The notes under the pieces were generated by a model, which worked only from the letters and a program-made list of their open reading frames with translations, did no database searches and was not told where the DNA came from. From the NCBI RefSeq assembly GCF_900156425.1, contig NZ_FTNO01000002.1, forward strand, positions 292,125 to 356,124: a stretch of 64,000 bases of DNA, read 5' to 3'. How positions within the stretch are numbered: position 1 is the first letter of the stretch; each line of letters begins with the position of its first letter. Shown here one piece after another: positions 42,795 to 51,441 of the stretch. The translations under genes and the position numbers were made by a program. The stretch is from Haladaptatus litoreus. Its GTDB lineage: Archaea > Halobacteriota > Halobacteria > Halobacteriales > Haladaptataceae.

Positions 42795-44174
42795 ATGGTG
42801 CTCGACAATCTCGGTAGTTCTCTTCGCGGTTCCCTCGACAAGTTGAGTGGGAAATCCCGCGTCAGCGAGGACGACATCGAGGAAATCGTAAAAGAGATTC
42901 AGCGCTCGCTCCTGCAGGCTGACGTCGACGTGAGCCTCGTGATGGAGCTTTCGGACTCCATCAAAACCCGAGCGCTGGAAGAAGAACCGCCGGGCGGAAC
43001 CACGGCCCGCGACCACGTCCTGAGTATCGTCTACGAGGAACTGGTAGACCTCGTCGGCGAAAGTACGGACATCCCGCTCGAAAACCAGACCATCCTCCTC
43101 GCCGGTTTGCAGGGTTCCGGTAAAACGACCACCGCCGCCAAGATGGCGTGGTGGTTCTCCAAGAAGGGACTGCGGCCCGCAGTCATCCAGACTGACACCT
43201 TCCGCCCCGGTGCCTACGACCAAGCCAAAGAGATGTGTTCTCGCGCCGAGGTGGATTTCTACGGCAATCCCGACAACGACGACCCCGTGGACATCGCCAG
43301 AAAGGGACTTGAAGAAACCGCCGACGCTGACATTCACATCGTTGACACCGCCGGTCGGCACGCGCTGGAAGACGACCTCATCGCCGAAATCGAGGAAATC
43401 GAAGCGGAAGTCGACCCCGACAGAAATCTGCTCGTCCTCGACGCCGCAATCGGGCAGGGTGCGAAAGACCAAGCCAAACAGTTCGACAAATCCATCGGCA
43501 TCAACGGCGTCGTCATCACGAAACTCGACGGTACCGCGAAAGGTGGTGGTGCCCTGACCGCCGTCAACGAGACGGATTCCTCGATTGCGTTCCTCGGTTC
43601 CGGTGAAACCGTACAGGACGTGGAGCGGTTCGAACCGAACAGCTTCATCTCGCGCCTGCTCGGAATGGGCGACCTCGGCCAACTCACCGAGCGCGTCCAG
43701 CGCGCGATGGAGGAGACGCAAGAAGAAGAGGAAGACTGGGACCCGGAGGATATGCTGAAAGGCCAGTTCACCCTCAAAGACATGCGTCACCAGATGAACG
43801 CGATGAACAAGATGGGGCCGCTCGACCAAGTGATGGACATGATTCCGGGAATGGGCGGCGGACTCATGGACGAACTGCCGGACGACGCGATGGACGTGAC
43901 GAAAGACCGGATGCGCGCCTTCGAGGTCATCATGGATTCGATGACAGAGAGCGAACTCGAAAATCCGCGTTCCATCGGCGCGAGCCAAATCCGGCGTATT
44001 TCGCGCGGAAGCGGCAAGGACGAAGAACGAATCCGCGAACTGCTCCAGCAACACAAGATGATGTCCCAGACGCTCAAACAGTTCCAAGGAATGGGACAGG
44101 GCGGCGACATGGAGCGCATGATGAAGAAGATGCAGGGCGGCGGCGGTGGCGGCGGACTCGGGCCGTTCGGATAA
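42795..44174 (+). CDS. srp54: Signal recognition particle protein SRP54
   Basis: A 459-residue SRP GTPase. N domain: [21 protein letters not shown] domain: [18 protein letters not shown] (G1, about 104), [22 protein letters not shown] (G3) and [11 protein letters not shown] (G4). M domain: Met-rich region with [13 protein letters not shown] and [20 protein letters not shown] that binds signal peptides and SRP RNA. It ends in a Gly-rich tail. The receptor FtsY is encoded 4 kb upstream. Confidence 0.97.
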   Translation: MVLDNLGSSLRGSLDKLSGKSRVSEDDIEEIVKEIQRSLLQADVDVSLVMELSDSIKTRALEEEPPGGTTARDHVLSIVYEELVDLVGESTDIPLENQTILLAGLQGSGKTTTAAKMAWWFSKKGLRPAVIQTDTFRPGAYDQAKEMCSRAEVDFYGNPDNDDPVDIARKGLEETADADIHIVDTAGRHALEDDLIAEIEEIEAEVDPDRNLLVLDAAIGQGAKDQAKQFDKSIGINGVVITKLDGTAKGGGALTAVNETDSSIAFLGSGETVQDVERFEPNSFISRLLGMGDLGQLTERVQRAMEETQEEEEDWDPEDMLKGQFTLKDMRHQMNAMNKMGPLDQVMDMIPGMGGGLMDELPDDAMDVTKDRMRAFEVIMDSMTESELENPRSIGASQIRRISRGSGKDEERIRELLQQHKMMSQTLKQFQGMGQGGDMERMMKKMQGGGGGGGLGPFG

Positions 44175-44295
44175 ATGCGACTATCCCGACTCCGATTTCT
44201 CCCGTTTTCTTCGCTTGGTAACTCTACTGACAGTCTCCCGCACCGCCACCACAACACACCGCTTTTTTGTCCTGCGCCCGCGTCAACGGGGATAG

Positions 44296-44880
44296 ATGTC
44301 CGTCCGGGAAGTCGCCGCCGAGGCGTACCGCGAGGCCCTCCCCGCGCTGGCCGCGAGCATGGTCGGCGGCCTGTTCGCGGGCGTCGTCCTCGGCGGAATG
44401 CGCGTCGAGCTCCGTGAAGTACAGGGATTGCTCGTCCTCGTCCCCGCCCTGTTGGCTACCCGCGGGAACGTCTACGGATCGCTCGGCGCGCGCCTCGCGT
44501 CCGGACTCCACCAAGGCCTCGTCGAACCGTCGTTCGTCCCGGACGACAGACGGGTATGGGCCGCCATCGTCGCCTCGCTAGCGAACGGAATCCTCGCCAG
44601 TCTGTTCGCGTCAGTGGTCGCGTTTTCCATCCTTCGTCTGCTTGCCGACCCGGTTGCACCCCTGCCCACCTTGGTCGCTATCGCACTCATCGCCGGATTG
44701 CTCTCGGGAACCGCGCTGACCGTCGCCGTCGTCATCGTGGTGTTCGCGGGCTATCGTCGGGGGCAAAATCCGGACACACTCGTCGGGCCGCTGGTGACGA
44801 CGACTGGCGACGTGTTCGGAATTTCGTTCCTCCTGCTCGCTGTTCGAATCGTCCTCGGACTCGGATTCGGGGGCGGATAG
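44296..44880 (+). CDS. MgtE/SLC41-type membrane domain protein, half 1
   Basis: A 194-residue integral membrane protein with about five transmembrane segments. LREVQGLLVLVPALLATRGN, VYGSLGARLASGLHQGL and GPLVTTTGDVFGISFLLL match the MgtE/SLC41 magnesium channel fold. No cytoplasmic N or CBS domain is present. It abuts a second gene of the same family (stop 44880, ATG 44881), so the two are probable halves of a heterodimeric Mg2+ or divalent-cation transporter. Confidence 0.85.
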   Translation: MSVREVAAEAYREALPALAASMVGGLFAGVVLGGMRVELREVQGLLVLVPALLATRGNVYGSLGARLASGLHQGLVEPSFVPDDRRVWAAIVASLANGILASLFASVVAFSILRLLADPVAPLPTLVAIALIAGLLSGTALTVAVVIVVFAGYRRGQNPDTLVGPLVTTTGDVFGISFLLLAVRIVLGLGFGGG

Positions 44881-45438
44881 ATGCCAACAGACTGGACAGT
44901 TCGAGCCATCATGCGGGCCATGCTCCCCGTATTGCTCGCCCTGACAATCGTAGAAATCGGGAGCGGACTCGTTCTCGGGTCGTTCGAAAACACGCTCCTC
45001 CGCTATCCGACACTCCTCGCGCTGGTTCCGGTCACCATCGGGACTGCAGGAAATTTGGGAAGCATCCTTGCGGCCAGACTTTCGACCGCATTCCACCTCG
45101 GAACGCTCTCGTTCGACCGAGGGGACGAACTGCTCGCGGGCAATGCGGTTGCGACCGTTGCACTCGCTATCACGGTTTTCCCGGTCGTTGGAGTCGGCGC
45201 GTGGTCGCTGACGTGGCTCATCGGCGGCACCGAACTCGGTTTGTTGACCGTGGTGTTCATCTCGCTGATGAGCGGTATCACACTGGCGTTCATCGCGGTG
45301 CTGGTCACGCTCGTCGCCACCTACGTCGCCTATCGGTTCGAACTCGACCCGGACGACGTGGTCATTCCGGTCGTCACGAACGCTTGCGACGTGCTGGGCG
45401 TTATCGTGCTGTTCGTCGTCGTGAGAATCGTGCTGTGA
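44881..45438 (+). CDS. MgtE/SLC41-type membrane domain protein, half 2
   Basis: A 185-residue partner of the preceding gene, with five transmembrane segments. LLALVPVTIGTAGNLGSILA, ARLSTAFHLGTL and IPVVTNACDVLGVIVLFVVV correspond to the same three motifs in half 1. It starts on the base after half 1 stops. Its C-terminus ends within the last transmembrane helix. Ion specificity is inferred from the family only. Confidence 0.85.
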   Translation: MPTDWTVRAIMRAMLPVLLALTIVEIGSGLVLGSFENTLLRYPTLLALVPVTIGTAGNLGSILAARLSTAFHLGTLSFDRGDELLAGNAVATVALAITVFPVVGVGAWSLTWLIGGTELGLLTVVFISLMSGITLAFIAVLVTLVATYVAYRFELDPDDVVIPVVTNACDVLGVIVLFVVVRIVL

Positions 45439-45473
45439 ACAAAACTGCCAGCTAAAATCGGTTGGCGTTCGTG

Positions 45474-45884
45474 TCAGTCGTCCATAATCGGCTTCCCGTC
45501 TTCCGTCGGCGGTGCAACGTAGTCTATGAACTCCTCCACCGTCGGGTCGTTCACTCTGATTCGGACGTGAATATCGCCAAGTTCGTCGGGGTTGCCGACG
45601 GAGAAGTTGATGACGCCCTGAAACGCGGCCTGCTTTTTCAGCGAGAACGAAAGCGTGTCGCCCTCTCGGCCGCCGAAAAACTCCCCTCTCGCCGTGTCGA
45701 GGATTTCCTGTCTGTGGAGCGATTCCGAGAACTCCTCCACGCTGTGGGCTTCCGCGATGAGTTCGCCGTGGCCCGATTCGACCTCCGCGCCGGGGAAGAT
45801 GTTCTCGATTGCGTCCGCGACTCGCGCTTCGATTTCCGTGTCCTGTACCGGTGCCGTAAGCTGAATATCGACGCTGTAAATCAT
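45474..45884 (-). CDS. UPF0201 family RNA-binding-like protein
   Basis: A 136-residue protein of the archaeal UPF0201 (COG1325-like) family. The N-terminal MIYSVDIQLTAPVQDTEIEA and the GELIAEAHSVEEFSESLHRQ stretch are characteristic, ending in VNDPTVEEFIDYVAPPTEDG. Related domains occur in exosome-associated or RNA-binding proteins. It overlaps the UPF0200 gene by 4 bp (ATGA) and must be co-translated with it. Confidence 0.82.
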   Translation of the reverse strand: MIYSVDIQLTAPVQDTEIEARVADAIENIFPGAEVESGHGELIAEAHSVEEFSESLHRQEILDTARGEFFGGREGDTLSFSLKKQAAFQGVINFSVGNPDELGDIHVRIRVNDPTVEEFIDYVAPPTEDGKPIMDD

Positions 45885-46462
45885 GATTGTTCGGCTGTTT
45901 GTACGCGCTCCAGCCCCGAAAGTCCGTCTTCGAACAGGGCGTGAATCTGTGTTCGGAACGAATCGAGTGTCGCCGTGTTGTCGATGACGGCGTCGGAACG
46001 TGCCATCGCTTCACCGAGTCCGAAGCCGAGTTCGCGTTCGTCGCGCTGTTTCAATCCTTCTTCGTCCTCGTCGGTTCTGTCCCTGCCCCGTTCGCCGAGT
46101 CGCTCGGCGCGAACCTCGAACGGCGCTTCGATGCTCACCAGCACGAAGTCGTCGCCAAAGGCCGATTCGAACCGTTCGACTTCCACGCCGGAGCGGATTC
46201 CGTCCACGAGGACGGTGTTCGACTCCTCCAGCGCGTCCTCGATTTGCGGCAGGGATTCCTGCGCGATGGCGTCCGGGCCGTTTTCTTCGCGGAGTGCTTT
46301 CGCGATTTGCCCGTGGTGTTCTGCGGGGTCGAGGCCGCGCGCTCGGCATGCCGCGCGGATGACATCGCCCATCGTGACGACGGGGACGCCCATCTCCTCC
46401 GCGACGGTTGCGGCTTCGCCCTTGCCGCTTCCCGGTAGGCCGACCGTTCCGATTACTCGCAT
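45881..46462 (-). CDS. UPF0200 family P-loop kinase-like protein
   Basis: A 193-residue protein with Walker A GLPGSGKGEAAT and an overall dephospho-CoA kinase/adenylate-kinase-like layout (MGDVIRAACRARGLDPAEHH, VLVDGIRSGVEVERFE, IEAPFEVRAERLGERGRDRT, DAVIDNTATLDSF). In archaea UPF0200 has no proven function; dephospho-CoA kinase or nucleotide kinase activity has been suggested. It shares a transcript with the UPF0201 gene. Confidence 0.85.
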   Translation of the reverse strand: MRVIGTVGLPGSGKGEAATVAEEMGVPVVTMGDVIRAACRARGLDPAEHHGQIAKALREENGPDAIAQESLPQIEDALEESNTVLVDGIRSGVEVERFESAFGDDFVLVSIEAPFEVRAERLGERGRDRTDEDEEGLKQRDERELGFGLGEAMARSDAVIDNTATLDSFRTQIHALFEDGLSGLERVQTAEQS

Positions 46463-46571
46463 TGTGCTGATTTTCTCGTGAGCCGTGCTTAAGGGCTGTG
46501 CTCTGGGGTGACCGCCTCGCTCGGGTGAAATCCCAATCCCTTATGATGACTGACCGAGAACGAGACGATGA

Positions 46572-46646
46572 GGGCACGTAGCTCAGTCTGGATAGAGCGT
46601 CGGACTTCTAATCCGACGGCCGTGGGTTCGAATCCCATCGTGCCCG
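46572..46646 (+). tRNA. tRNA-Arg (anticodon TCT)
   Basis: A complete 75-nt cloverleaf. Acceptor GGGCACG pairs with CGTGCCC, the D arm is GCTCAGTCTGGATAGAGC, the anticodon stem TCGGA/TCCGA encloses loop CTTCTAA with anticodon TCT, and the T arm is GTGGG-TTCGAAT-CCCAT. Discriminator base is G; CCA is not encoded. It reads AGA codons. The last 21 bases recur 170 bp downstream. Confidence 0.96.
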
Positions 46647-46816
46647 CTGATTTTGTAATGGTTTCACTCATACTTCGTGAAATCTCGTGGTGAGCGAAGC
46701 GAAACCACGGTGAACGGACCTGAGGAACAAATCAGCGCAAGCGATGGGTTCGAAGTAGACCGAGGTTCTGCGTGAAACGCAGGTTCTCGGGCGTAGTTCG
46801 AATCCCATCGTGCCCG
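46626..46816. repeat. 21-bp direct repeat of the tRNA-Arg 3' end
   Basis: The last 21 bases of the tRNA gene (46626-46646) are repeated exactly at 46796-46816. The span between repeats is 149 bp. This is the signature left by site-specific integration into a tRNA 3' end, with attL and attR 170 bp apart. No integrase is present. Confidence 0.7.
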
Positions 46817-47465
46817 TTCGATTTTTGTGTCGTGTTTGTATGTATTATTTTGAATGTATCGTTCGCGGTAGTAGTAAAGTCGTGGCTGAGGGAAAATTAG
46901 TGGCGAGCTTCTGAATTCTGTGTTAGGATTTCGCTAGGTAATCACGACTCCAATGAAAACCGCCTCCGCATCGTATTCGGCCACGAACCTCCCCAACCGA
47001 TTCGCTCACTCGCTGGCGCTCGTTCACTCATCCCTCGCGCGAACCCACACAGACCCTCGGACGATGAGTCCTCGGGCCTGTTGGCGCACGCGCCATAGAA
47101 TTTGTAAAGATTCACAGTATCCAAATTTGGCAACATGGCGCGCGAAGGCGAACCGCCGGTTCGCCCGCGCGAGGGACGACTGAACGGAGTGCAGGAGTCG
47201 GGTGGGGGGGTGTGGCTGTCGCGGTGCGGTGGCGGTCATTTGTTGTCGTGACTACCTAGCACTCGTCGTACAAAAGCAGGAGATGACACTATTTTCACAG
47301 ATACAAGGACAACCCCTAATCAGTCTTCTCTCCGTGGCGGTTTGATTGGAGTCGGCAATTGTGAAACAACTCTTCCGAGAAAACGTCCTATCAAACACTC
47401 TCTTTAAGAAACCTATCCCGGTCGCGGACGGAGTTTTTACCCGCGTCGAACCCGAACACCAGTCC
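46647..47465. other. Non-coding region between tRNA-Arg and the DUF1684 gene
   Basis: No gene is seen in 800 bp. The first 149 bp, between the direct repeats, is highly structured: CTGATTTTGT (46647-46656) can pair with AACAAATCAG near 46726-46735, CGTGGT pairs with ACCACG, and GCGATGGGTTCGAA is an inverted near-copy of the tRNA T arm. Then come 116 bp of AT-rich DNA, the repeat element 46933-47260, and about 200 bp upstream of the DUF1684 gene with CTTTAAG near 47401. Confidence 0.65.
46933..47260. repeat. Hairpin-rich repeat element, copy 2 (328 bp)
   Basis: Ends are imperfect inverted repeats of about 37 bp: GCTAGGTAATCACGACTCCA on the left and, on the minus strand at the right, GCTAGGTAGTCACGACAACA, each followed by an ACCGCC(T/A)CCGCA block. 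Inner boxes CCTCCCCAACC (46989-46999) and a G-rich counterpart (about 47200-47210) repeat the architecture of the 14426 copy. A strong hairpin GGCGAACC-GCC-GGTTCGCC lies at 47147-47165. No open frame has family similarity. No clear target-site duplication. Confidence 0.65.
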
Positions 47466-48053
47466 ATGACTGACGCGAACGACGGAAACGACCAGAGCGA
47501 AAACGAACTCAGCGAAGAGGAGTGGCGCGAGGAACTTCAAAACACGCGGGAAGAGAAAGACGAATTTTTCGGCGAGCATCCCCAGTCGCCGATTCCGCCG
47601 GGAAAACGTGACGAGTTCGATGGGCTTTCGTACTTCGACCCGGCTCCCGAATACCAGGTCACGGCGACGGTCGAAACCCACGACGAGCCGGAACCCATCG
47701 ACCTCGAAATGACGGCAGCGAATCCACAGCGATACCTCCGGACGATGACGCTCAATTTCGAGGTGAACGGACAAGAGCAGTCGCTCGCGGTGTATCAGCA
47801 GGAAGACCAAGAATCGCTGTTCGTTCCCTTCCGCGACAAAACGACGGGCCAGCAGAGCTACGAAAACGGGCGCTATCTCGAACTACACCCTGGCCGAGAA
47901 CTAAGCGACGGCGACCAAATCACGCTGGACTTCAATCTCGCATATTCGCCGTTCTGCGCCTTCAGCGAAACCTTCGCGTGCCCACTGCCGCCCGAAGAAA
48001 ACTGGCTCGACGTGGAAATTCGCGCTGGCGAGCGAAAGTGGGACGCCGAGTAA
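47466..48053 (+). CDS. DUF1684 domain-containing protein
   Basis: A 195-residue soluble protein of the DUF1684 family: FFGEHPQSPIPPGKRDEFDG, LSYFDPAPEYQVTATVETHD, LFVPFRDKTTGQQSYENGRY, LDFNLAYSPFCAFSETFACP. The C-terminal Cys and Asn-rich core is shared with bacterial members. No function is known. Start ATG 47466 follows an acidic start; the longer frame upstream enters the promoter. Confidence 0.85.
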   Translation: MTDANDGNDQSENELSEEEWREELQNTREEKDEFFGEHPQSPIPPGKRDEFDGLSYFDPAPEYQVTATVETHDEPEPIDLEMTAANPQRYLRTMTLNFEVNGQEQSLAVYQQEDQESLFVPFRDKTTGQQSYENGRYLELHPGRELSDGDQITLDFNLAYSPFCAFSETFACPLPPEENWLDVEIRAGERKWDAE

Positions 48054-48359
48054 GTTTCCGTCTCAGTCCTCCGGTTTTTCGATTCGGCAAATATCCTCGT
48101 CTCGTTCGCTCCGTTCGACCGTCTTCTACTCGCATCGAGAAAGCCCATTTCCACCCGAAAGGAAAGGGCTTCGCTCGCGATTTTCCGATGAGAAACGTTG
48201 GCCACCCGTCCACTCCCGAACTATGTTGGCAAAAGACTCATTTCCAAGTTCGAAAAACGAATTTTGTCGATTGACGAATTTGGGTGAGAGTTTGGAAAGG
48301 ATATTTAGTGCTTCGCCACCAAGCAATGAATGCCGACGGCGAAGTCGTCGGCTGACAGC
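48054..48359. other. Intergenic region with a 5'-leader hairpin
   Basis: No gene of more than a few codons is seen in 306 bp. GCCGACG-GCGAAGT-CGTCGGC (48331-48351) is a perfect 7-bp-stem hairpin immediately before the zinc-finger gene start. A TATA-like ATATTTAG is at about 48300, so the hairpin would lie in the mRNA leader. Confidence 0.55.
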
Positions 48360-48509
48360 ATGCCAAACTGTGACCACTGCAACGCGCACGTCTCCGAAAG
48401 ATTTGCGCGCGTCTTCGCTGACGAACACGGCCACATCCGTGCTTGTCCTGCCTGCTCGGCGAACGCTGGAATCGCCGAAGTGGCGCGACAGCGCGCGCAA
48501 AGAGTATAG
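48360..48509 (+). CDS. Small zinc-finger protein, 49 aa (DUF7563-like)
   Basis: ATG 48360 opens 49 codons ending TAG 48507-48509: MPNCDHCNAHVSERFARVFA, DEHGHIRACPACSANAGIAE and VARQRAQRV. Two CxxC pairs make one zinc ribbon. It resembles small haloarchaeal zinc-finger proteins (DUF7563 from memory). The start is 9 bp after a leader hairpin. Function unknown. Confidence 0.65.
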   Translation: MPNCDHCNAHVSERFARVFADEHGHIRACPACSANAGIAEVARQRAQRV

Positions 48510-48570
48510 CCCACTGTGGCGAAGGGCGGAATCGACAGGAACAAACCGAACCACGCGAAGCCTGTCAGGT

Positions 48571-48816
48571 GTGACCAACCACTGGGTCTACGTCATCAAA
48601 TGTGACGACGGCAGTTTTTACACCGGTTACACGACCGACGTAGAACGCCGCGTCGCGGAACACGATACCGGCGAGGGTGCGAAATACACTCGCGGGAGAA
48701 CCCCCGTCGAACTTATTCATACGGAGCGCTTCGGTTCGAAATCCGCGGCCATGTCCCGCGAATACGAAATCAAACAGTTGAACCGCGCGCAGAAGGAAAA
48801 GTTGGTCGATTATTGA
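48571..48816 (+). CDS. GIY-YIG nuclease family protein
   Basis: An 81-residue UvrC-N-like single domain. HWVYVIKCDDGSFYTGYTTD is the GIY-YIG pair (VYV and YTG), followed by ERRVAEHDTG with the catalytic Arg, the SREYEIKQLN segment with Glu and Asn, and the end KLVDY. Short members such as YhbQ have endonuclease activity. The start is GTG 48571 behind AGGT; no ATG fits. It follows the zinc-finger gene by 61 bp. Confidence 0.88.
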   Translation: MTNHWVYVIKCDDGSFYTGYTTDVERRVAEHDTGEGAKYTRGRTPVELIHTERFGSKSAAMSREYEIKQLNRAQKEKLVDY

Positions 48817-48824
48817 GCGGAGTA

Positions 48825-49403
48825 TTAGTCGTCAGCCGCCGCTTCGTCCGCCTCGGCGGAGGTTACGTCGGGTGTGATGAACGCGTACTCGGCGGCCTGC
48901 TGGCCGAGTTTTCGAGTGCGTTCTTCCAAATCTTCATCGACAAATTCGCCGTCTTCGAACTGATTGTAGGCGTTTCGGATGCCGACCTGATGCGGAAGGA
49001 CCCAGCCGTGAACCCCGCGAACCGTGATTCGCATGTGGTCAAGTGTGCTCGCGTAGGAACCGCCGCCAGCCACCGCGAGCAGGCCGACAGTCGTGTCCTC
49101 GAACTCGTCGAAGCTACAGTAGTCGTGGACGTTCCGGAACGCGGAGGTGTACGAACCGTGGTAGACCGGACTGCCGAGAATGACCGAATCGGCCTCTCGA
49201 ATCTTGCGCTTGATTTCGACTGCGTCCTCCGGTTCGTCCTCGTCCGGGTCGAAGATGGGGAGGTCGTACTTCCGCACGTCGATGAGTTCGGTTTCGGCAC
49301 CTGCCTCTTCCGCGGCGTCCAAGACGTGTTTCAAAGCAGTTCGTGTATGACTCCCGTCGCGCATGCTTCCGCAAACTGCGACGACGTTCGGTATTGTTTG
49401 CAT
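48825..49403 (-). CDS. NADPH-dependent FMN reductase family protein
   Basis: A 192-residue flavodoxin-fold protein. The FMN-phosphate loop is CGSMRDGSHTRTAL and the flavin-ring loop is GSPVYHGSYTSAFRN. AVAGGGSYASTLDHMRITV follows. Members reduce FMN, quinones or chromate with NAD(P)H. It converges with the GIY-YIG gene 8 bp downstream and diverges from the phosphohexomutase gene. Confidence 0.87.
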   Translation of the reverse strand: MQTIPNVVAVCGSMRDGSHTRTALKHVLDAAEEAGAETELIDVRKYDLPIFDPDEDEPEDAVEIKRKIREADSVILGSPVYHGSYTSAFRNVHDYCSFDEFEDTTVGLLAVAGGGSYASTLDHMRITVRGVHGWVLPHQVGIRNAYNQFEDGEFVDEDLEERTRKLGQQAAEYAFITPDVTSAEADEAAADD

Positions 49404-49585
49404 TAATTCTCACTCAGGGGTGCGAACGTTTAACCTGCACGTTCTCATTGGCACGGTTCACAGCAGACAGTACTTTTCGAGCGAAGATAGCAGTTCCCGG
49501 AAACGGATTTTTGTAAAAATATTGTTGATTGTGTGCGACTGTGGAACGCGGTGGTTTTTTCGACCGGGACGCTGTCGAACGACAT

Positions 49586-50968
49586 ATGGATACGCCGATT
49601 TCGTTCGGAACCGACGGCTGGCGGGCCACACTCGACGAGTTCACCTCCCCGCGCGTACAGATAGTCGGACAGGCGGTTGCGGACTATCTCCGCGAGGTCG
49701 AAGACCGAGCGGGTGACACCGTCGCGGTGAGCTACGACGCCCGCGAAACGTCGCGCGGGTTCGCGGAAGACCTCTGTCGAGTGCTGGCCGCAAACGGGTT
49801 CGACGTACTCATTCCAGAGCGAGATACGCCGACACCGATTCTCGCGTGGACGATTACCGACCGCGACCTCGCTGGCGGACTGATGATAACCGCGAGCCAC
49901 AACCCGCCGGAGTACAACGGCGTGAAGTTCATCCCGTCGGATGGTGCTCCCGCACTCCCCGAAGTGACCGACGAAATCATGTCCCGACTCGCCGAACCCG
50001 ACCCTCTCTCGGAAGACGAACACGGGGTCGTCCGCGAGCAGGACTTCGTCGCACCTTACGAAGAACACGTCTTCGACCTCGTGAAAAGCGACCTCTCCGA
50101 CCTCACAGTCGTCTACGACGCCATGCACGGAAGCGGCCGCGGTGTCACCGATAAACTGCTCGAAGATGCCGGGGCGAGCGTCGAACGACTCCACTGCGAA
50201 CAGGACGCGGAGTTCGGCGGCACCTCGCCGGAACCCGACCCAGACCATTTGCAGGAACTCATCTCCGCGGTCGAAGACGGTGCCGCAGACCTCGGAATCG
50301 CCAACGACGGGGACGCCGACAGACTGGCAATCGTGACGCCGGAACGCGGCTATCTGGACGAAAACCTGTTTTTCGCCGCGCTGTACGACTATCTGCTCGA
50401 AGACGATTCCGGGCCAGCGATTCGAACCGTCTCGACCACCTTCCTCATCGACCGCATCGCGGAGGCACACGGCGAAGAAGTTCACGAAACGCCGGTCGGA
50501 TTCAAATGGGTCGCACAAGCCATCGAGAAACACGACGCCCTCGTCGGCGGCGAGGAGAGCGGCGGGTTCACGATTCGCGGGCACGTTCGCGAGAAGGACG
50601 GCGTCCTGATGGCGCTCTTCGCCGCCGCAATCGCCAAAGAGCGTCCGTTCGACGAACGCGTGGACGACCTGCTCGCAGAGTTCGGCGAGATTCATCAGAA
50701 CAAAATTAGCCTCGACTGTCCCGATGCCGAAAAACAACGCGTTCTCTCCGACCTCGAAACCGAGCTCCCCGACGAAGTTGCGGGGAAGGACGTCGAAGAC
50801 GTGGTGACGAAGGACGGCTTCAAAATCCTGCTCGAAGACGGGTCGTGGTTGCTCGTCCGACCGAGCGGGACGGAGCCGAAAATGCGCGTCTACGCTGAAG
50901 GCGACAGCGAAACACGAGTCAGCGAACTGTTGACGGCTGGCGAGAAGTTAGTCGAACCGCTGATTTAG
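49586..50968 (+). CDS. Phosphoglucomutase/phosphomannomutase family protein
   Basis: A 460-residue alpha-D-phosphohexomutase. Active-site Ser loop: MITASHNPPEYNGVKF. Metal loop: NDGDADRLAIV. Sugar loop: GGEESGGF. Phosphate-binding loop: RPSGTEPKMRVY. It interconverts 1- and 6-phosphates of hexoses for glycan and S-layer glycosylation precursors. The PGM, PMM or phosphoglucosamine-mutase choice cannot be made from sequence alone. I chose ATG 49586 (MDTPISFGTDGWR), where the family begins. Confidence 0.92.
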   Translation: MDTPISFGTDGWRATLDEFTSPRVQIVGQAVADYLREVEDRAGDTVAVSYDARETSRGFAEDLCRVLAANGFDVLIPERDTPTPILAWTITDRDLAGGLMITASHNPPEYNGVKFIPSDGAPALPEVTDEIMSRLAEPDPLSEDEHGVVREQDFVAPYEEHVFDLVKSDLSDLTVVYDAMHGSGRGVTDKLLEDAGASVERLHCEQDAEFGGTSPEPDPDHLQELISAVEDGAADLGIANDGDADRLAIVTPERGYLDENLFFAALYDYLLEDDSGPAIRTVSTTFLIDRIAEAHGEEVHETPVGFKWVAQAIEKHDALVGGEESGGFTIRGHVREKDGVLMALFAAAIAKERPFDERVDDLLAEFGEIHQNKISLDCPDAEKQRVLSDLETELPDEVAGKDVEDVVTKDGFKILLEDGSWLLVRPSGTEPKMRVYAEGDSETRVSELLTAGEKLVEPLI

Positions 50969-51223
50969 CCGACCAGGAGAGTATCGGACTCAGCTTTGTG
51001 GTGAACGAACCGTCGCTGGGAACCGCAATTTGTACCGATAGTTATCGGAATAGTAAAACGCTTTTCTAGTCGCTCTTTCCATCGATTTCAGTTGATAGAG
51101 GCATTTCGTGTAGAATGCGTGTTTGCCAATATAAACAGAAGCATGCTATATCAAATGACCAAAACGGATGAGGATTGGTGTTAAAACTCGGGTCGGAAGA
51201 ACAAGAGGGTTGAGCAGACGAAT

Positions 51224-51415
51224 CTACTTAAACGACAACACATCGCCGGGATTCAGGTAGTAGAGCGCCGCGAGTCCAATCCCGAAGGCGACCGTAAACA
51301 AACCGAGAAGGTCACCCGTCGATGTTTCGAAGCCATCCTGAAGCACGTATATCGCCATCAGCAGTGCAAATACTATCCAGATGAGCGAGAGGCGGCGACG
51401 TTTCGTCTCGTCCAT
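51224..51415 (-). CDS. Small two-TM membrane protein, 63 aa
   Basis: A basic head MDETKRRRLS is followed by two hydrophobic spans, LIWIVFALLMAIYVLQDGF and LLGLFTVAFGIGLAALYYL, joined by a short acidic turn. No known family. It lies 26 bp after the GNAT gene on the same strand and may be the last gene of the SAMP2-GNAT transcript. Confidence 0.6.
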   Translation of the reverse strand: MDETKRRRLSLIWIVFALLMAIYVLQDGFETSTGDLLGLFTVAFGIGLAALYYLNPGDVLSFK

Positions 51416-51441
51416 ATTTGGTGGTTGGTGAACTCGGCGTA

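Noticed and set aside
48144-48170. TTTCCACCCGAAAGGAAAGGG as a third origin recognition box
   Set aside because: It lacks the GAAGGGG tail and has no opposed partner; one such match in GC-rich DNA is expected by chance.
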